Origin: a virus
IMG/VR virus record: IMGVR_UViG_3300050343_000298
Location: 1-33,701 of that record
DNA length: 33,701 bases
Direction: 5' to 3' (one strand)
In this document: positions 15,986 to 24,827 of the stretch, in pieces
How the letters are laid out: every line of letters starts with the position of its first letter
Numbering within the stretch: position 1 is the stretch's first letter
Notes under the pieces: generated by a model
Seen by the model: the letters and a program-made list of their open reading frames with translations, nothing else
What the model was told of the DNA's origin: nothing
Database searches by the model: none
Position numbers and translations under genes: made by a program

Positions 15986-18558
15986 TAGACGCCTCTCTTG
16001 TAATGACCTAGAACCTTAAGAGTGTAGTCTCGTATGCTAGGCCCATGTGGTTCAGGTTTAGTGTTTTCATATGAATCCATGTCACCGCTATACCAAGCTG
16101 AAGCAGCCATACGAATAGCAATATCAGGATCATCAGTCTTAGCACTAGCCTGTCTAACGTAATCAGAGAACTTCCACTGAGCAAGCTTCTCTTGATATGC
16201 AGGGTTGTTCTTAAAGTCCTCCTTAGTACCAGGATGTGGCATACCTGCTGCCCTAGACCACCCAAGTACGTTTTCCCAAAGGATCTGATACTTACCTAAA
16301 GCTGGGTTAGAAGGGCCATATGAAGCAGGATTATCAGCTTTATAGTTTCCTCCTGATTCTTGGAAACCAAGTGCTCTCATAAGACCACGGACATCTACTC
16401 CACCAACCTGCTCAATACCGCGACCAACTCTGTTAGTACTTTGATCAGTGATGAACAAGCTTCTAAGGTCAGGGTACTGTCTTAGAATAGCATCCACTTT
16501 AGCAGCATCTTCGGGAAGAGGGACCGGAGCTAAGTTTTGTTTTGCACGTTGTGCATTCAAAATCTCATACGCCGTATGCTTTCCATCCTTCTTCGCTAGG
16601 GAAAAAAATACTTGCTGTGGCTTGCCGTCGGCAGTAAGCTCAAGCTCAGGAGCAGAGATCCCAAGGTCAGCTTGGATAGCAGGGTTGTCATATGCTCTAG
16701 CTTTAGTGTCATAGTTTTTAATAATTGTGTTATGTTTAACCATAGCTTCAGTTTCATTAGCAGGCTTAACCTCAAAGTTCCTAAAACCTTTACCAGCGTA
16801 GGCGTAATAAGTTAGGTCTTTTGGATTTTTACTAACTTCACCAGTAACAGGGTCAGTTCCTACTGCCTCAAGCTTAATCTTTTCAGCAATCTCTTTTGAG
16901 GCTTGGAGAATAGCTTCCCTTTCAGTAAGCCCTTCTCCTCCAGCATAAAGCTGTTTTGCTCTGTCAAGTATTTGCTCCTTTGCTCTGATTCCCGCTTGAA
17001 TACCACTATAGCCAGTAAGAGCGTCAGTTGTTGCTCCTTCTAAAGCTTTTTTAATTTCCTGATCAACCATCTGATGGCCAAGTTTAATGGCCTCCTTAGA
17101 GTCAGTACCAAAGCGTTTCTCAACAATTCTGTCTTGGTATTGTGCACGAACAGAACTGTCTAGGTTTTCAGCTTCTTCTTCAGTGATATCACCAAAAGTG
17201 CTGAGTAAACTCTCAACCTTTGCCTCGGACTGTTCTACGCCAAGATATGCAGGCTCATGCTCTCGTAAAGTTTTAGATATAATAGGATGATCAGCTCCGT
17301 ACTTTCTATGAAACTGTTGGAGAGCTACCTGACGCTGTGTACCACTAAGACCTTCATCAATAGATTTACGCAACGCTTTTGCAGCAGTCTGAGCTTCTAT
17401 TTGCGTGCTCTTCCTTCTATCCTCGTAGATCTTATGACGTCCCTTAAGAGCAGTAGCCCGCAGATCTGCTACGCTAAACTCAGTGGGATACAAACTAAAA
17501 AGGCTTTTAGCTCCAGAAGGGTGTCCTGTTATGGTAGCCTGGTTAAGAGACCCAATGATACTCTCTACCTCCTGAGGATTTTGTTCAATCCTACTGGTGA
17601 TTTGCTCTAGCAAGTCTTTACGTGCTGCAACAAAAGGTGACCCTTGAATACCTAATTTCCTATAAGCACTCTCTGCTTTTTTCAAAAAGGCAGGGATGAC
17701 AGTAGAAGCATTTGGGAAGCCTGCTGTTTTGCTCAAAGACTGGTCTAGATCACGATGGGCTTCATTGATAACTTCATAAGCTTGTTCAACCCTTTGACCA
17801 CTGTAGTAGTTTCTTTGATGGATTGAGGTTGATTTGAAAACCTCAGGCATCAGTACAGTATTGACTACCTTTGCACTAAGTCCAGCGGGGTTATTGTTTT
17901 TAATAAACTCACTTTGAACATAGCTGACAGCAGCCTCATACTGACTAGCACCTTCATAGGCATTAAGCTGAAAGTTTTCTCCAGTCTCTGGGTCAACGAT
18001 AGAAGTAGTGTTAGAATCTAGTTCAGTAATTAGATGGTTACCAAACTTCTGACCTGACTGCTTAATAGCAGCAAGGTTCCATCCATGCTGTCTCCACCTT
18101 GACAAGCTTCTGACTCGATCAGCTGCTTCTGTAGTAGGAGCTTTATCAGCAAGAGTATTTAGCTCAGAGTCAACCTCTTGGCTACGGTTACCTGCTGCAT
18201 TAACTTCATCTAGTTGTTGTTGGTATTCAGGTCCTTGTTCTGCGTACAGACGTTTGCCTTCTTCAATCTCTCCTGAGATCCGATCCTTTTCAAGATCAAG
18301 GACTTCATTCTGGAGAAGATTATTAATAGAATTACTAAATTTTGAAAGAGCACGTAGCTCGTAGTCTGTGTTAGATGCTTGAATGTCACTAACACGTTGT
18401 GTTTCTTTGGTTCGCTGTGAAGCTTGCTCCTTCATTCCTTGGATTCGTTCTCGTCCCTGCTCTTTAATTTGAGCAGCCTCTTGACGCATACGCTTAGAGG
18501 GGTCAATGACGTTACGGTTACGAAATCCAACGGACTGTGCGCTACCTTGATATGGCAT
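15985..18558 (-). CDS. internal virion protein C (gp15-like) with C-terminal lysozyme-like domain
   Basis: An intact 857-residue protein in the gp15 position. Residues 1 to about 700 are helical and rich in Glu, Gln, Lys and Arg, as expected for an internal core protein. The last 135 residues resemble a lytic transglycosylase/lysozyme fold: LMRALGFQESGGNY with the likely catalytic Glu at about 733, then NPALGKYQILWENVLGW (the G-KYQI motif) and a helical end with AIRMAASAWYSGD. This would cut peptidoglycan during DNA entry. Start is seven bases after the gp14 analogue stop. T7 carries this activity at the N-terminus of gp16, so the domain has a different host protein here. Confidence 0.88.
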   Translation of the reverse strand: MPYQGSAQSVGFRNRNVIDPSKRMRQEAAQIKEQGRERIQGMKEQASQRTKETQRVSDIQASNTDYELRALSKFSNSINNLLQNEVLDLEKDRISGEIEEGKRLYAEQGPEYQQQLDEVNAAGNRSQEVDSELNTLADKAPTTEAADRVRSLSRWRQHGWNLAAIKQSGQKFGNHLITELDSNTTSIVDPETGENFQLNAYEGASQYEAAVSYVQSEFIKNNNPAGLSAKVVNTVLMPEVFKSTSIHQRNYYSGQRVEQAYEVINEAHRDLDQSLSKTAGFPNASTVIPAFLKKAESAYRKLGIQGSPFVAARKDLLEQITSRIEQNPQEVESIIGSLNQATITGHPSGAKSLFSLYPTEFSVADLRATALKGRHKIYEDRRKSTQIEAQTAAKALRKSIDEGLSGTQRQVALQQFHRKYGADHPIISKTLREHEPAYLGVEQSEAKVESLLSTFGDITEEEAENLDSSVRAQYQDRIVEKRFGTDSKEAIKLGHQMVDQEIKKALEGATTDALTGYSGIQAGIRAKEQILDRAKQLYAGGEGLTEREAILQASKEIAEKIKLEAVGTDPVTGEVSKNPKDLTYYAYAGKGFRNFEVKPANETEAMVKHNTIIKNYDTKARAYDNPAIQADLGISAPELELTADGKPQQVFFSLAKKDGKHTAYEILNAQRAKQNLAPVPLPEDAAKVDAILRQYPDLRSLFITDQSTNRVGRGIEQVGGVDVRGLMRALGFQESGGNYKADNPASYGPSNPALGKYQILWENVLGWSRAAGMPHPGTKEDFKNNPAYQEKLAQWKFSDYVRQASAKTDDPDIAIRMAASAWYSGDMDSYENTKPEPHGPSIRDYTLKVLGHYKRGV

Positions 18559-18565
18559 GATTAGT

Positions 18566-19276
18566 TTATCCTAAGTCGTTGATTGTACTATAAGTGCTAA
18601 GTCCGGTTCCTGTTGCACTAGCAGCACTTGATACAAGGCCACCAGCCAGTGCAAGACCAGAAGGTCCTTGTGCTTTAATTGGTTTGATTGGTGCAAACGA
18701 GGCCATTGGTGACAGCGGATCAGCAGGTAGATTGTTCCAAGCACCTACGTTAGCAGACTGTTGATCCAAGAGAATACCTTCTGCTTCTATACCAGAAGCA
18801 CGCCTTGAATCATACAAGGACTGCTCAATCTGAGCTATCTCAAAGCCAAGATCACGCTCAGCTTGCATAGCATTAAGTAAGAAGGATTGACCAGACTTAC
18901 CTGTGGCAAGCATCTCACCTTGTGCCTGGATAGAGTTAGCAATCTGACCCTGCATGTTAAACTTAGCAGCAGTCCTGCGTTCCTCCATTTTATTTTGCAA
19001 TGACATAGAAGCTCTTGTGGCTTCCGCCTGGTTTGCTTCTAATTGTCTGTAGTATGCATTCTTTGCTGCAGTTGTTGATTTTAGCTCTGCTTGATACACA
19101 CGACCTTTTTCCTGATCTTGTGCAGCAGCAATCTGCATTTGTTGTTGGTACTGTTGTCTGGCAATAGCATTTGATCTAGCTACTGCTGCTTGTTGTTGTT
19201 GATGTTGTCCAATGGATGAGGCGGCTGATCCCGCAAAGGATGCAACTGCCAGTCCAATACTTATCGGTTCGCACAT
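18566..19276 (-). CDS. internal virion protein B (gp14-like)
   Basis: A 236-residue protein whose start (MCEPISIGLAVASFAGSAAS) overlaps the end of the gp13-like gene by 16 bases. The hydrophobic Ala/Gly-rich N-terminus is followed by a long Gln/Ala-rich helix (QHQQQQAAVARSNAIARQQY and on to EERRTAAKFNMQGQ), then a C-terminal Gly/Ala/Ser segment (ALAGGLVSSAASATGTG). T7 gp14 has a similar size, a membrane-active nature and forms the outer-membrane pore at ejection. Assignment uses gene order 11-12-13-14-15-16-17, size and composition; no enzymatic motif is expected. Confidence 0.85.
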   Translation of the reverse strand: MCEPISIGLAVASFAGSAASSIGQHQQQQAAVARSNAIARQQYQQQMQIAAAQDQEKGRVYQAELKSTTAAKNAYYRQLEANQAEATRASMSLQNKMEERRTAAKFNMQGQIANSIQAQGEMLATGKSGQSFLLNAMQAERDLGFEIAQIEQSLYDSRRASGIEAEGILLDQQSANVGAWNNLPADPLSPMASFAPIKPIKAQGPSGLALAGGLVSSAASATGTGLSTYSTINDLG

Positions 19277-19722
19277 AATTTCATAAATTCAATAAGAGGG
19301 ACACCGTTAGTAACATAATATCTGAGAAATTTAAAGCCTAAAAGCTTAAGAAGTTTAATGTGACTCTCATTCCTCATGTCAGCATGATTCCAGAGATATT
19401 CATAAGGGAGACTCTTTAACCAGCGTCTCGCTTCTCTCACAAATGTATGAGGATATTCTTCACTAGCTTCTGTGCATAACATCCAGATACGGTTATCTGG
19501 TGTTACACCGGCCACACCGGCAGTCTTGCCGTTGGGCACCTTAAAGAATACAGAATAAGAAGAACGGTAGTAAGACTCAAGAACTGCAGCCGTAGCACAC
19601 AGTCCTGTTGTCTCTTCTACCTCTCTCTTATCCTCCCAACGTAGGTTTTCACCTACCTCAAAAGCTAGTTGTGCGGTGCATGATTCAATGTACTTACCGA
19701 CGTACATGGCGTCTGTTGTCAT
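19261..19722 (-). CDS. gp13-like internal virion protein A / GNAT-like fold
   Basis: Start chosen at MTTDAMYVGKYIE (19722), giving 153 residues; the earlier in-frame ATG at 19761 would overlap the tail tube B gene by 68 bases. The C-terminal half, ARRWLKSLPYEYLWNHADM followed by SHIKLLKLLGFKFLRYYV, aligns by eye with T7 gp13 (tail-end pattern W-N-x-V/A, SHI-x-FLK-x-G-x-xF). The pattern also resembles an N-acetyltransferase fold often reported for gp13 homologues. T7 gp13 is needed to make infective particles and internal-core assembly. The gene lies exactly between tail tube B and the gp14 analogue. The product's catalytic activity, if any, is unknown. Confidence 0.82.
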   Translation of the reverse strand: MTTDAMYVGKYIESCTAQLAFEVGENLRWEDKREVEETTGLCATAAVLESYYRSSYSVFFKVPNGKTAGVAGVTPDNRIWMLCTEASEEYPHTFVREARRWLKSLPYEYLWNHADMRNESHIKLLKLLGFKFLRYYVTNGVPLIEFMKLCANR

Positions 19723-22453
19723 ATCGTCCGTCCCAGCTGGCTGAGACAATAGTGGAAACAAAGGGGTCAGGGATTTTAATTGTTAAGGTGTACTTCTCAT
19801 TCTTTTTGTAGACGGGAACCTTAACTGATTTGTAGAATTTAGTGGGTGTGGTATTAGCACTGGTAATATCAGGACTAAGACCTGTTTCATACTGGATATA
19901 GGTATCAGTCTGCGGAGCTTCAAGATGGAACTCAATAGGACCTGAGATACCAAGCTCAAAGTTTAGACGATTGATCCGTAGATCAGCATCAACATCATAC
20001 TGATTACTACCAACTGAAACATAGTAGTTAGGTAACTGAATCTCTGCAGTGTACTTATAACCTACAGCAACGTTAACAGCAGTGACATCCACATTGTTAA
20101 AGGTTGCATCTGTGCCTGACACACTGTCAGGACTAGCTACATAACCAGACTCATCACCAGACAGAACAACCATGACAAGATCATTGCCACTATTCTGAAT
20201 AGTATAGGGTAGAGTAATCGTGGTGTTACCGTCTGTCACAGACTTGTCACCTGATGCAGGTACAAACATGTTGTCCAGAGACGCCTCAAAGCGCCTGGTA
20301 ACGGCCAAAGGAGACCCAAAGGTGCCAGTACCTACTTGATAGCTACGGGCTGTTGTAGTGTCAGGAGTAAGCTCATAACGAAGCAGTACAGTCTCTGTGC
20401 CTTGACGTGATACGGTAAAGAAATCACCCTCAGTGTAAAGACTATGCTTGAACTGACCCTCAATGGTCCAAGTAAACCAAGCAGACTGTGCCCGTTCTTT
20501 ACCTGTGTTATAATACTTATAGAAGTAAAGTGTGCTGTCGTTCTTCTTAGCGTAAGTAACTAGACCATTCTGAGCAGAGTTACTGACAACACTGACATCA
20601 TTTGGAATCAACTCAGGGATGACTCTTGTCTGTTCAAGGATTACAGGAGGAGCACTCTCATCTTCAATAGCCATCTCAAACGCTCTGGTGTGTGATGTAT
20701 TGTCTGTAGTAAACATGAGTGATGTACCCAAGTCTACAGGAGTAATAGCCGCACTACACTCGTATGAAGATAGCTTTCTAAGCTGAGCAGTCTTAGCAGA
20801 GAACTCAACAGCATCGCTAAACAGCATGAACTGTGAGTTCTCACTAAACAGTACCACACCTTTCTGTAAAGGCACAGCATGGTTTAGGAAAGCAGGCTTA
20901 ACATCAGAAGCTGCAATATCAATAGGGTCAGCAGCACTGATTGTGATAGCAGAATTAACAAAGAAATTAAAGTAAGCAGCAGGCTGACTAAGAACGGTGT
21001 TCTCGTTAGTAATTAAACCAAGTCTGTTGTTAAAGAAGAAGATGTCATTAATAGTCTGACCAACAAAGGTTGGCATAGGGTTAGTTGTGGCATCTCCAGC
21101 TACTCGATCCTTCCAAAAATTTTCGGTAGAACTTTGGCTGATATTATCTAACTGAGTAAAGGTGAATGTGCCATTACGGTTATTAATCAATGCATGAGGC
21201 ATGGAGCTATAGTCAAACCCTGCAGTAATGCCAGGTTTAACCGTCTCTTCCCATACACCTGAACCTGACGTACCAGACTCAGCAATAAACTTAACGTAAT
21301 AGTTATCAGCTTCTGACTCTTCAGTGTTAGAGATTTCACAAATGTAACCATCCTTACACATGGAAGGGAGCTTACTGATATTCTGTGCAGTAGAGGTGAT
21401 AACTGAAAGAGCAGTGTTTGTAGTACCTGCACGGACAGTAACGTTCAAACTGGAGGAAGATTGAATGAACAAACCATTACCAATAACCTCAACAGTCAGT
21501 CCAGGGTACTTAGCAAGAAGCGAGTCTCTAAGACCACCAAGCACAGAGTTTACACTAATAATCCCGTCATCAGGACCCTTAGGCGTACGATAGAATGCAG
21601 CGTTAGCATCAGCATAAGACTGATAAGATTGAGTGCTACTGATGCTTACTGTATAGTTTAGACCAGCAATAGAGATACTTTGACTGCCAGAAGACGGAGC
21701 ATCGAGCCCTCCATCTTGTAACACGACATTAGCGTTGTATCGCATGTCGTAATCAGCTTCGCTATCACTGTTGTAGGATTGTACAAACGACTGACCATTA
21801 ACAGTCACTGCATACTTAACTCCACCCCAAGCAGTGTTGAAAAACTCTGCCTTACCGACACGTTTTGCTTCTCCATCACTGTCGTGAAAGTTATCAGGAC
21901 TTATACTGAGAGACTTAACAATACGTTTAGTACTTGAAGTTATGCTGGAGTTGTTAATCCCAATAACATACTCAGTATTATAAGCAATAGCATCAACGGT
22001 AACAAAAGCATAGTTACTACCAAAGGTGTTAGTTGTGGTTCTAGCCGTAGCTACAGTTTTATTTGGGTTGGTAATTAGTGTATAATCACCAATACTTTGA
22101 ACACCATAACGAGCAGGGGATCCGCTAGTCAGGTAGTTATAGTCAGAAGTAGTAGAACTTAAATTAACAGTCTGCTCAACTCCTGTTGCTAAGTCCCAGA
22201 CACGGACACCTGATGCCTGAATCTGAACAATATATTTCTCATCATTATCCCGAAGGATTTCAAACCAGTTACCATCAGCAGTTGCATTAGCAAGTACACT
22301 GACAAACTCACCAGGAGCACGCTTAGATAATCCAAACGTAACATCAGGGTAAGCATTGTTACATGTCCTAACTTGACCTGCAAACTTAATGAAATCTGGT
22401 TGCTGTGATATACCTCCCAGAAAGTTAGGGATACGTTGATTAACTGCTGGCAT
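19694..22453 (-). CDS. tail tubular protein B (gp12-like nozzle)
   Basis: A 919-residue intact protein beginning MPAVNQRIPNFLGGISQQPD, the hallmark N-terminus of T7 gp12 homologues (NQRIPN.LGGISQQP). Further family features are FAGQVRTCNNAYPDVTFGLS, GLSKRAPGE, and central NFFVNSAITISAADPIDIAA with LQKGVVLFSENSQFMLF. It forms the hexameric nozzle of the short tail. The start overlaps the gp11 stop as TAATG. Length is somewhat above the 794 residues of T7 gp12, as usual for cyanophages. Confidence 0.95.
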   Translation of the reverse strand: MPAVNQRIPNFLGGISQQPDFIKFAGQVRTCNNAYPDVTFGLSKRAPGEFVSVLANATADGNWFEILRDNDEKYIVQIQASGVRVWDLATGVEQTVNLSSTTSDYNYLTSGSPARYGVQSIGDYTLITNPNKTVATARTTTNTFGSNYAFVTVDAIAYNTEYVIGINNSSITSSTKRIVKSLSISPDNFHDSDGEAKRVGKAEFFNTAWGGVKYAVTVNGQSFVQSYNSDSEADYDMRYNANVVLQDGGLDAPSSGSQSISIAGLNYTVSISSTQSYQSYADANAAFYRTPKGPDDGIISVNSVLGGLRDSLLAKYPGLTVEVIGNGLFIQSSSSLNVTVRAGTTNTALSVITSTAQNISKLPSMCKDGYICEISNTEESEADNYYVKFIAESGTSGSGVWEETVKPGITAGFDYSSMPHALINNRNGTFTFTQLDNISQSSTENFWKDRVAGDATTNPMPTFVGQTINDIFFFNNRLGLITNENTVLSQPAAYFNFFVNSAITISAADPIDIAASDVKPAFLNHAVPLQKGVVLFSENSQFMLFSDAVEFSAKTAQLRKLSSYECSAAITPVDLGTSLMFTTDNTSHTRAFEMAIEDESAPPVILEQTRVIPELIPNDVSVVSNSAQNGLVTYAKKNDSTLYFYKYYNTGKERAQSAWFTWTIEGQFKHSLYTEGDFFTVSRQGTETVLLRYELTPDTTTARSYQVGTGTFGSPLAVTRRFEASLDNMFVPASGDKSVTDGNTTITLPYTIQNSGNDLVMVVLSGDESGYVASPDSVSGTDATFNNVDVTAVNVAVGYKYTAEIQLPNYYVSVGSNQYDVDADLRINRLNFELGISGPIEFHLEAPQTDTYIQYETGLSPDITSANTTPTKFYKSVKVPVYKKNEKYTLTIKIPDPFVSTIVSASWDGRYDNRRHVRR

Positions 22454-23073
22454 TAGCGACTCAGGGCTTGGAATGGTTTGTAGCTGGTGTAGGGGTTCCT
22501 AAGGTCACTAGCGTTGAAAACGTTGTAATCAGCTTGGCTGGTATCAAACTCAATAGCTAAAGCCCTTAGAAGGCTTTCTTCAGCCTGAAGGATCTTTATG
22601 CTAGTCTCATCGTTTACCATGCGCCCAGAAGCGACTCTAGACGCCTTAGCGGTGATGTAGTCACGGAATGTCTGAGGTATATCCTCAAACTCATAGAACC
22701 ATACTACGTCAACAAAGATGGTATCAATACCAGTGAACTTAAAACTATGGGAATAGCGATCATACAGCTTACCGTCACGGCGAGTAACGTCATAACTATC
22801 TCCGTGTTTGTAGCGGTTAACATCAAGTCGTAAAGCTGTTGGTGGAACAACAATTTCTTTGTCATTGTTCAGTACAAAAGGGAACTCATACTCAGTGTTG
22901 TAGCCCCAGCCTTCGGCTTGGACTTCTCGGCAAACCTGCCGGAGGGTGCTCTGAGCAATAGCTACTTCTGGACTTTGCACATCAAGTGTATTGACCGGAG
23001 TTTCTCCGACACTCATTAAAATAGAGTTAACAGCATCCAGTTCGGTGGACGTTGCATAAGAAGGGGTTGCCAT
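22453..23073 (-). CDS. tail tubular protein A (gp11-like)
   Basis: Best start is ATG at 23073 (MATPSYATSTELDAVNSIL), giving 206 residues; the frame is open upstream, but those codons read through the terminator hairpin. Family pattern: TELDAVNSILMSVGETPVNT, then REVQAEGWGYNTEYEFPF, PPTALRLDVNR, LYDRYSHSFKFTG and RDYITAKASRVA. T7 gp11 forms the dodecameric adaptor ring between portal and nozzle. No Shine-Dalgarno is possible in the usual place, because the terminator's T-run (minus strand) touches the ATG. Expression must come from read-through or from a promoter or processing inside the terminator zone. Confidence 0.94.
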   Translation of the reverse strand: MATPSYATSTELDAVNSILMSVGETPVNTLDVQSPEVAIAQSTLRQVCREVQAEGWGYNTEYEFPFVLNNDKEIVVPPTALRLDVNRYKHGDSYDVTRRDGKLYDRYSHSFKFTGIDTIFVDVVWFYEFEDIPQTFRDYITAKASRVASGRMVNDETSIKILQAEESLLRALAIEFDTSQADYNVFNASDLRNPYTSYKPFQALSR

Positions 23074-23100
23074 AAAAAAAGAGGGTCCCGAAGGACCCCC
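23074..23100 (-). terminator. Rho-independent terminator after capsid gene
   Basis: On the minus strand: GGGGGTCC, loop TTCG, GGACCCTC, then seven T. The core stem GGGTCC/GGACCC is six perfect GC-rich pairs with a stable UUCG tetraloop. It lies between the capsid stop (23119) and the tail tube A start (23073). T7 has its main phage terminator (T-phi) at exactly this place, just after gene 10, which lowers expression of tail genes relative to capsid. The last T is directly followed by the gp11 ATG. Confidence 0.9.
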
Positions 23101-23118
23101 AGTATAGTACAAAAAAAA

Positions 23119-24213
23119 TCAGAATGCAGGACCAGCAGTATCGGTAGCGTGCAGTTCAACACAAGCAGCAGGGTTAAGATAATCTGTACCCATGCTCAAG
23201 CGTCCCAAGATTACGTCGCCCTGATAAATCACGGATACGTCTCCACTGGTAACTTGAACCTGTGGTCCAATTGTCTCAACAACACCTGCGGCTTCTTTCT
23301 GGAAGATAATTCCACAGGAAGTATCGAAGTCAGAAGCACCACCATAGGGGTTGTTCTCGCCGGTAGCAGTAGCTTCGACATCAACACCCACGAAGGAGCC
23401 AGCGTTATCGATGGTAGATGCCGTACCGTACTTGCCTTGGAAAGGCAGGTTCATGGAACGGTAGATCTTGATGCCAGCGATTGACATGATACCTTGACCA
23501 GACTGAAGGCCAGTACCTACTTCGTCACGGTTGATCAGAGCGTTAGAAACAACGTTCTCGACCAACGAGTAGTATTGACGGGGTGAAAGTACGGCGACCC
23601 TGCCGTCCTGACTGACACCTTTCTCGTCAAGAACAGCAGCAGCTTCAAAGAAGGCTGCAACAATCTTGGTAGAGTCAAGAGCATCAGAAGCAGCGCCAGT
23701 ACCAGATCCAACCTGGATCTGTGTACCACCTGGCTCAACCTTGCCTGTTGCAGACACAGGGTGAGCAGCACGGGCACCACGTACAATAGCACGGAAGATG
23801 CGACGGTCATAGTGCTCAGCAAGAGCATAGCCGATCTTACGCGAGATCTCGCCTCGAAGCTCATAGTGAGCCAGAGTTTCATCGAGATCATAAACGAAAG
23901 CAGAGCTGACGAGAAGGTCATCAACAATGATTGTCTTCTCAGCCACTGGTGGATCACCAGAACCGAGGATTGGAGTTCCAGGCGTATGGAAGCCTGCATC
24001 CATGCGACCAGTATAGATGAACTGGAGTGACTTACCGGACTTAAGTGTCCGCTTCATCACAAGGTCACGAGCGATTGTGTTATGCTGGAAGCCTTTGAAC
24101 ATCTCTCCACTGAAGAGCTTCAAATACAATGCATACTTATCGGTCGCTCCATCATAGCCAGTACCGGTACTTAGATTAGACCGGCCCAGCGCAGTTTGAG
24201 TAGCGTTAGCCAT
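23119..24213 (-). CDS. major capsid protein (gp10-like)
   Basis: An intact 364-residue protein (MANATQTALGRSNLSTGTGY) with the T7 gp10/HK97-type pattern: YLKLFSGEMFKGFQHNTIAR, the extended-loop region RTLKSGKSLQFIYTGRMDAG, YDLDETLAHYELRGEISRKI, SPRQYYSLVENVVSNALINR and a C-terminal GDVSVIYQGDVILGRLSMG. It builds the icosahedral head. The 20 bases before the ATG are almost only A and T (ATTATCTTTTTTAACA) with no Shine-Dalgarno, striking for what should be the most expressed late gene. The homing endonuclease gene ends 25 bases upstream. No second frame comparable to T7's 10B readthrough is evident after the stop. Confidence 0.96.
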   Translation of the reverse strand: MANATQTALGRSNLSTGTGYDGATDKYALYLKLFSGEMFKGFQHNTIARDLVMKRTLKSGKSLQFIYTGRMDAGFHTPGTPILGSGDPPVAEKTIIVDDLLVSSAFVYDLDETLAHYELRGEISRKIGYALAEHYDRRIFRAIVRGARAAHPVSATGKVEPGGTQIQVGSGTGAASDALDSTKIVAAFFEAAAVLDEKGVSQDGRVAVLSPRQYYSLVENVVSNALINRDEVGTGLQSGQGIMSIAGIKIYRSMNLPFQGKYGTASTIDNAGSFVGVDVEATATGENNPYGGASDFDTSCGIIFQKEAAGVVETIGPQVQVTSGDVSVIYQGDVILGRLSMGTDYLNPAACVELHATDTAGPAF

Positions 24214-24238
24214 TGTTAAAAAAGATAATTAAAAAATA

Positions 24239-24559
24239 TTAAACCAGCTCTATACTATCTAGAATGTTAAGAGCTTTGTGACCCCGACGGCTTCCGAAGT
24301 AGGGCAACATAAGACTTAGACAATTAACTACATCACGTTTATTACCAACCCTCCATCGCCAAGTAGGCTTGACATCAGGACGTTCTCTGTAATAAACATT
24401 TCCGCAATTCATTATCTCCCAGAATTTGTAGATGACATCTTTATCAGTCATCTCAATTTCTAGTTGCCGTCTTACACAACCTTCACCTTCAAATAAGCCA
24501 GCGGCCCACGCAATTTGTAAAGGATCCATAAATGTTTTTGAGAGCTTAGGGTGTCTCAT
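24239..24559 (-). CDS. LAGLIDADG homing endonuclease, single motif
   Basis: From the ATG at 24559 (MRHPKLSKTFMDPLQ) the product has 106 residues; an in-frame GTG at 24565 adds two. The motif AWAAGLFEGEGCV is a LAGLIDADG block with the acidic catalytic residue in FEGEG. Downstream are IEMTDKDVIYKFWEIMNCGN, the typical IxxTDKDVxxxxxxI helix of single-motif phage enzymes, and WRWRVGNKRDVVNCLSLMLPYF. Such enzymes work as homodimers that cut an uninterrupted allele and spread by repair. It sits between the DUF4278-like gene and the capsid gene, where cyanopodoviruses often carry photosynthesis genes. No intron is evident around it, so it looks freestanding. Confidence 0.9.
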   Translation of the reverse strand: MRHPKLSKTFMDPLQIAWAAGLFEGEGCVRRQLEIEMTDKDVIYKFWEIMNCGNVYYRERPDVKPTWRWRVGNKRDVVNCLSLMLPYFGSRRGHKALNILDSIELV

Positions 24560-24731
24560 TACCACAGCTGCGGCAAAGGGTGTCGGACGTATCCGGCCAA
24601 TGCCAATAACAGTAGAGTCCTACACTGAGGTGCTCTACTGCCAAGCCCTAGGTTTTTCCAGTCCTAGGTCCGTAACCGTTCCTTGGAGTTAACAAGGAAA
24701 AATCAGATATTATAAGCCTCTGAGGTGGCTG
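24560..24731 (-). other. structured non-coding stretch upstream of the homing endonuclease
   Basis: About 170 bases without a credible gene but with several inverted repeats: TTCCTTG/CAAGGAA (24679-24699, 7 bp, 7-base loop), a perfect 8-bp stem CAGTAGAG/CTCTACTG (24610-24640, 15-base loop), CGGA/TCCG (24584-24595) and two CCTAGG palindromes at 24647-24652 and 24663-24668. A TATAAT hexamer on the minus strand lies at 24714-24709 without a good -35 box. It may be the untranslated leader of the endonuclease, part of its mobile cassette, or a degenerate ribozyme. I do not see group I core elements, and no tRNA fits. Confidence 0.4.
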
Positions 24732-24827
24732 TTATTTTGTGTATGCAATGCCACGATACTTGAGCTTGGTCTCCTTAACAGCTTGCTGCTGCTCACGGAC
24801 ACGTTGCTTTAGTTCAAGATTCGTCAT
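24732..24827 (-). CDS. 31-residue protein with DUF4278-like C-terminus
   Basis: ATG at 24827-24825 to TAA at 24734-24732 encodes MTNLELKQRVREQQQAVKE followed by TKLKYRGIAYTK. The L-x-YRG-x-xY end is the core of DUF4278, a short motif widespread in cyanobacteria and cyanophages. The start has the strongest ribosome binding site in the region: GGAGGT seven to eight bases before the ATG. It is preceded by a highly folded leader, so its translation may be controlled. The head is a charged helix. Function unknown. It lies where the transcript heading into the capsid gene begins, and its conservation with that place suggests a role in early head-gene control or host interaction, as inference. Confidence 0.7.
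   Translation of the reverse strand: MTNLELKQRVREQQQAVKETKLKYRGIAYTK

Noticed and set aside
23101-23121. T7 10A/10B-style frameshift extension of the capsid protein
   Set aside because: After the stop there is only a T8 run and the terminator, with no conserved extension frame long enough to be a minor capsid form.
24709-24714. TATAAT on the minus strand as a promoter for the homing endonuclease
   Set aside because: No -35-like hexamer at 16-18 bases upstream and no extended -10; listed only as part of the structured stretch.
24560-24731. Group I intron or tRNA in the folded stretch before the homing endonuclease
   Set aside because: I could not find group I core elements, split exons or a T-loop/anticodon arrangement. 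The genes on both sides appear whole, so a freestanding endonuclease is simpler.
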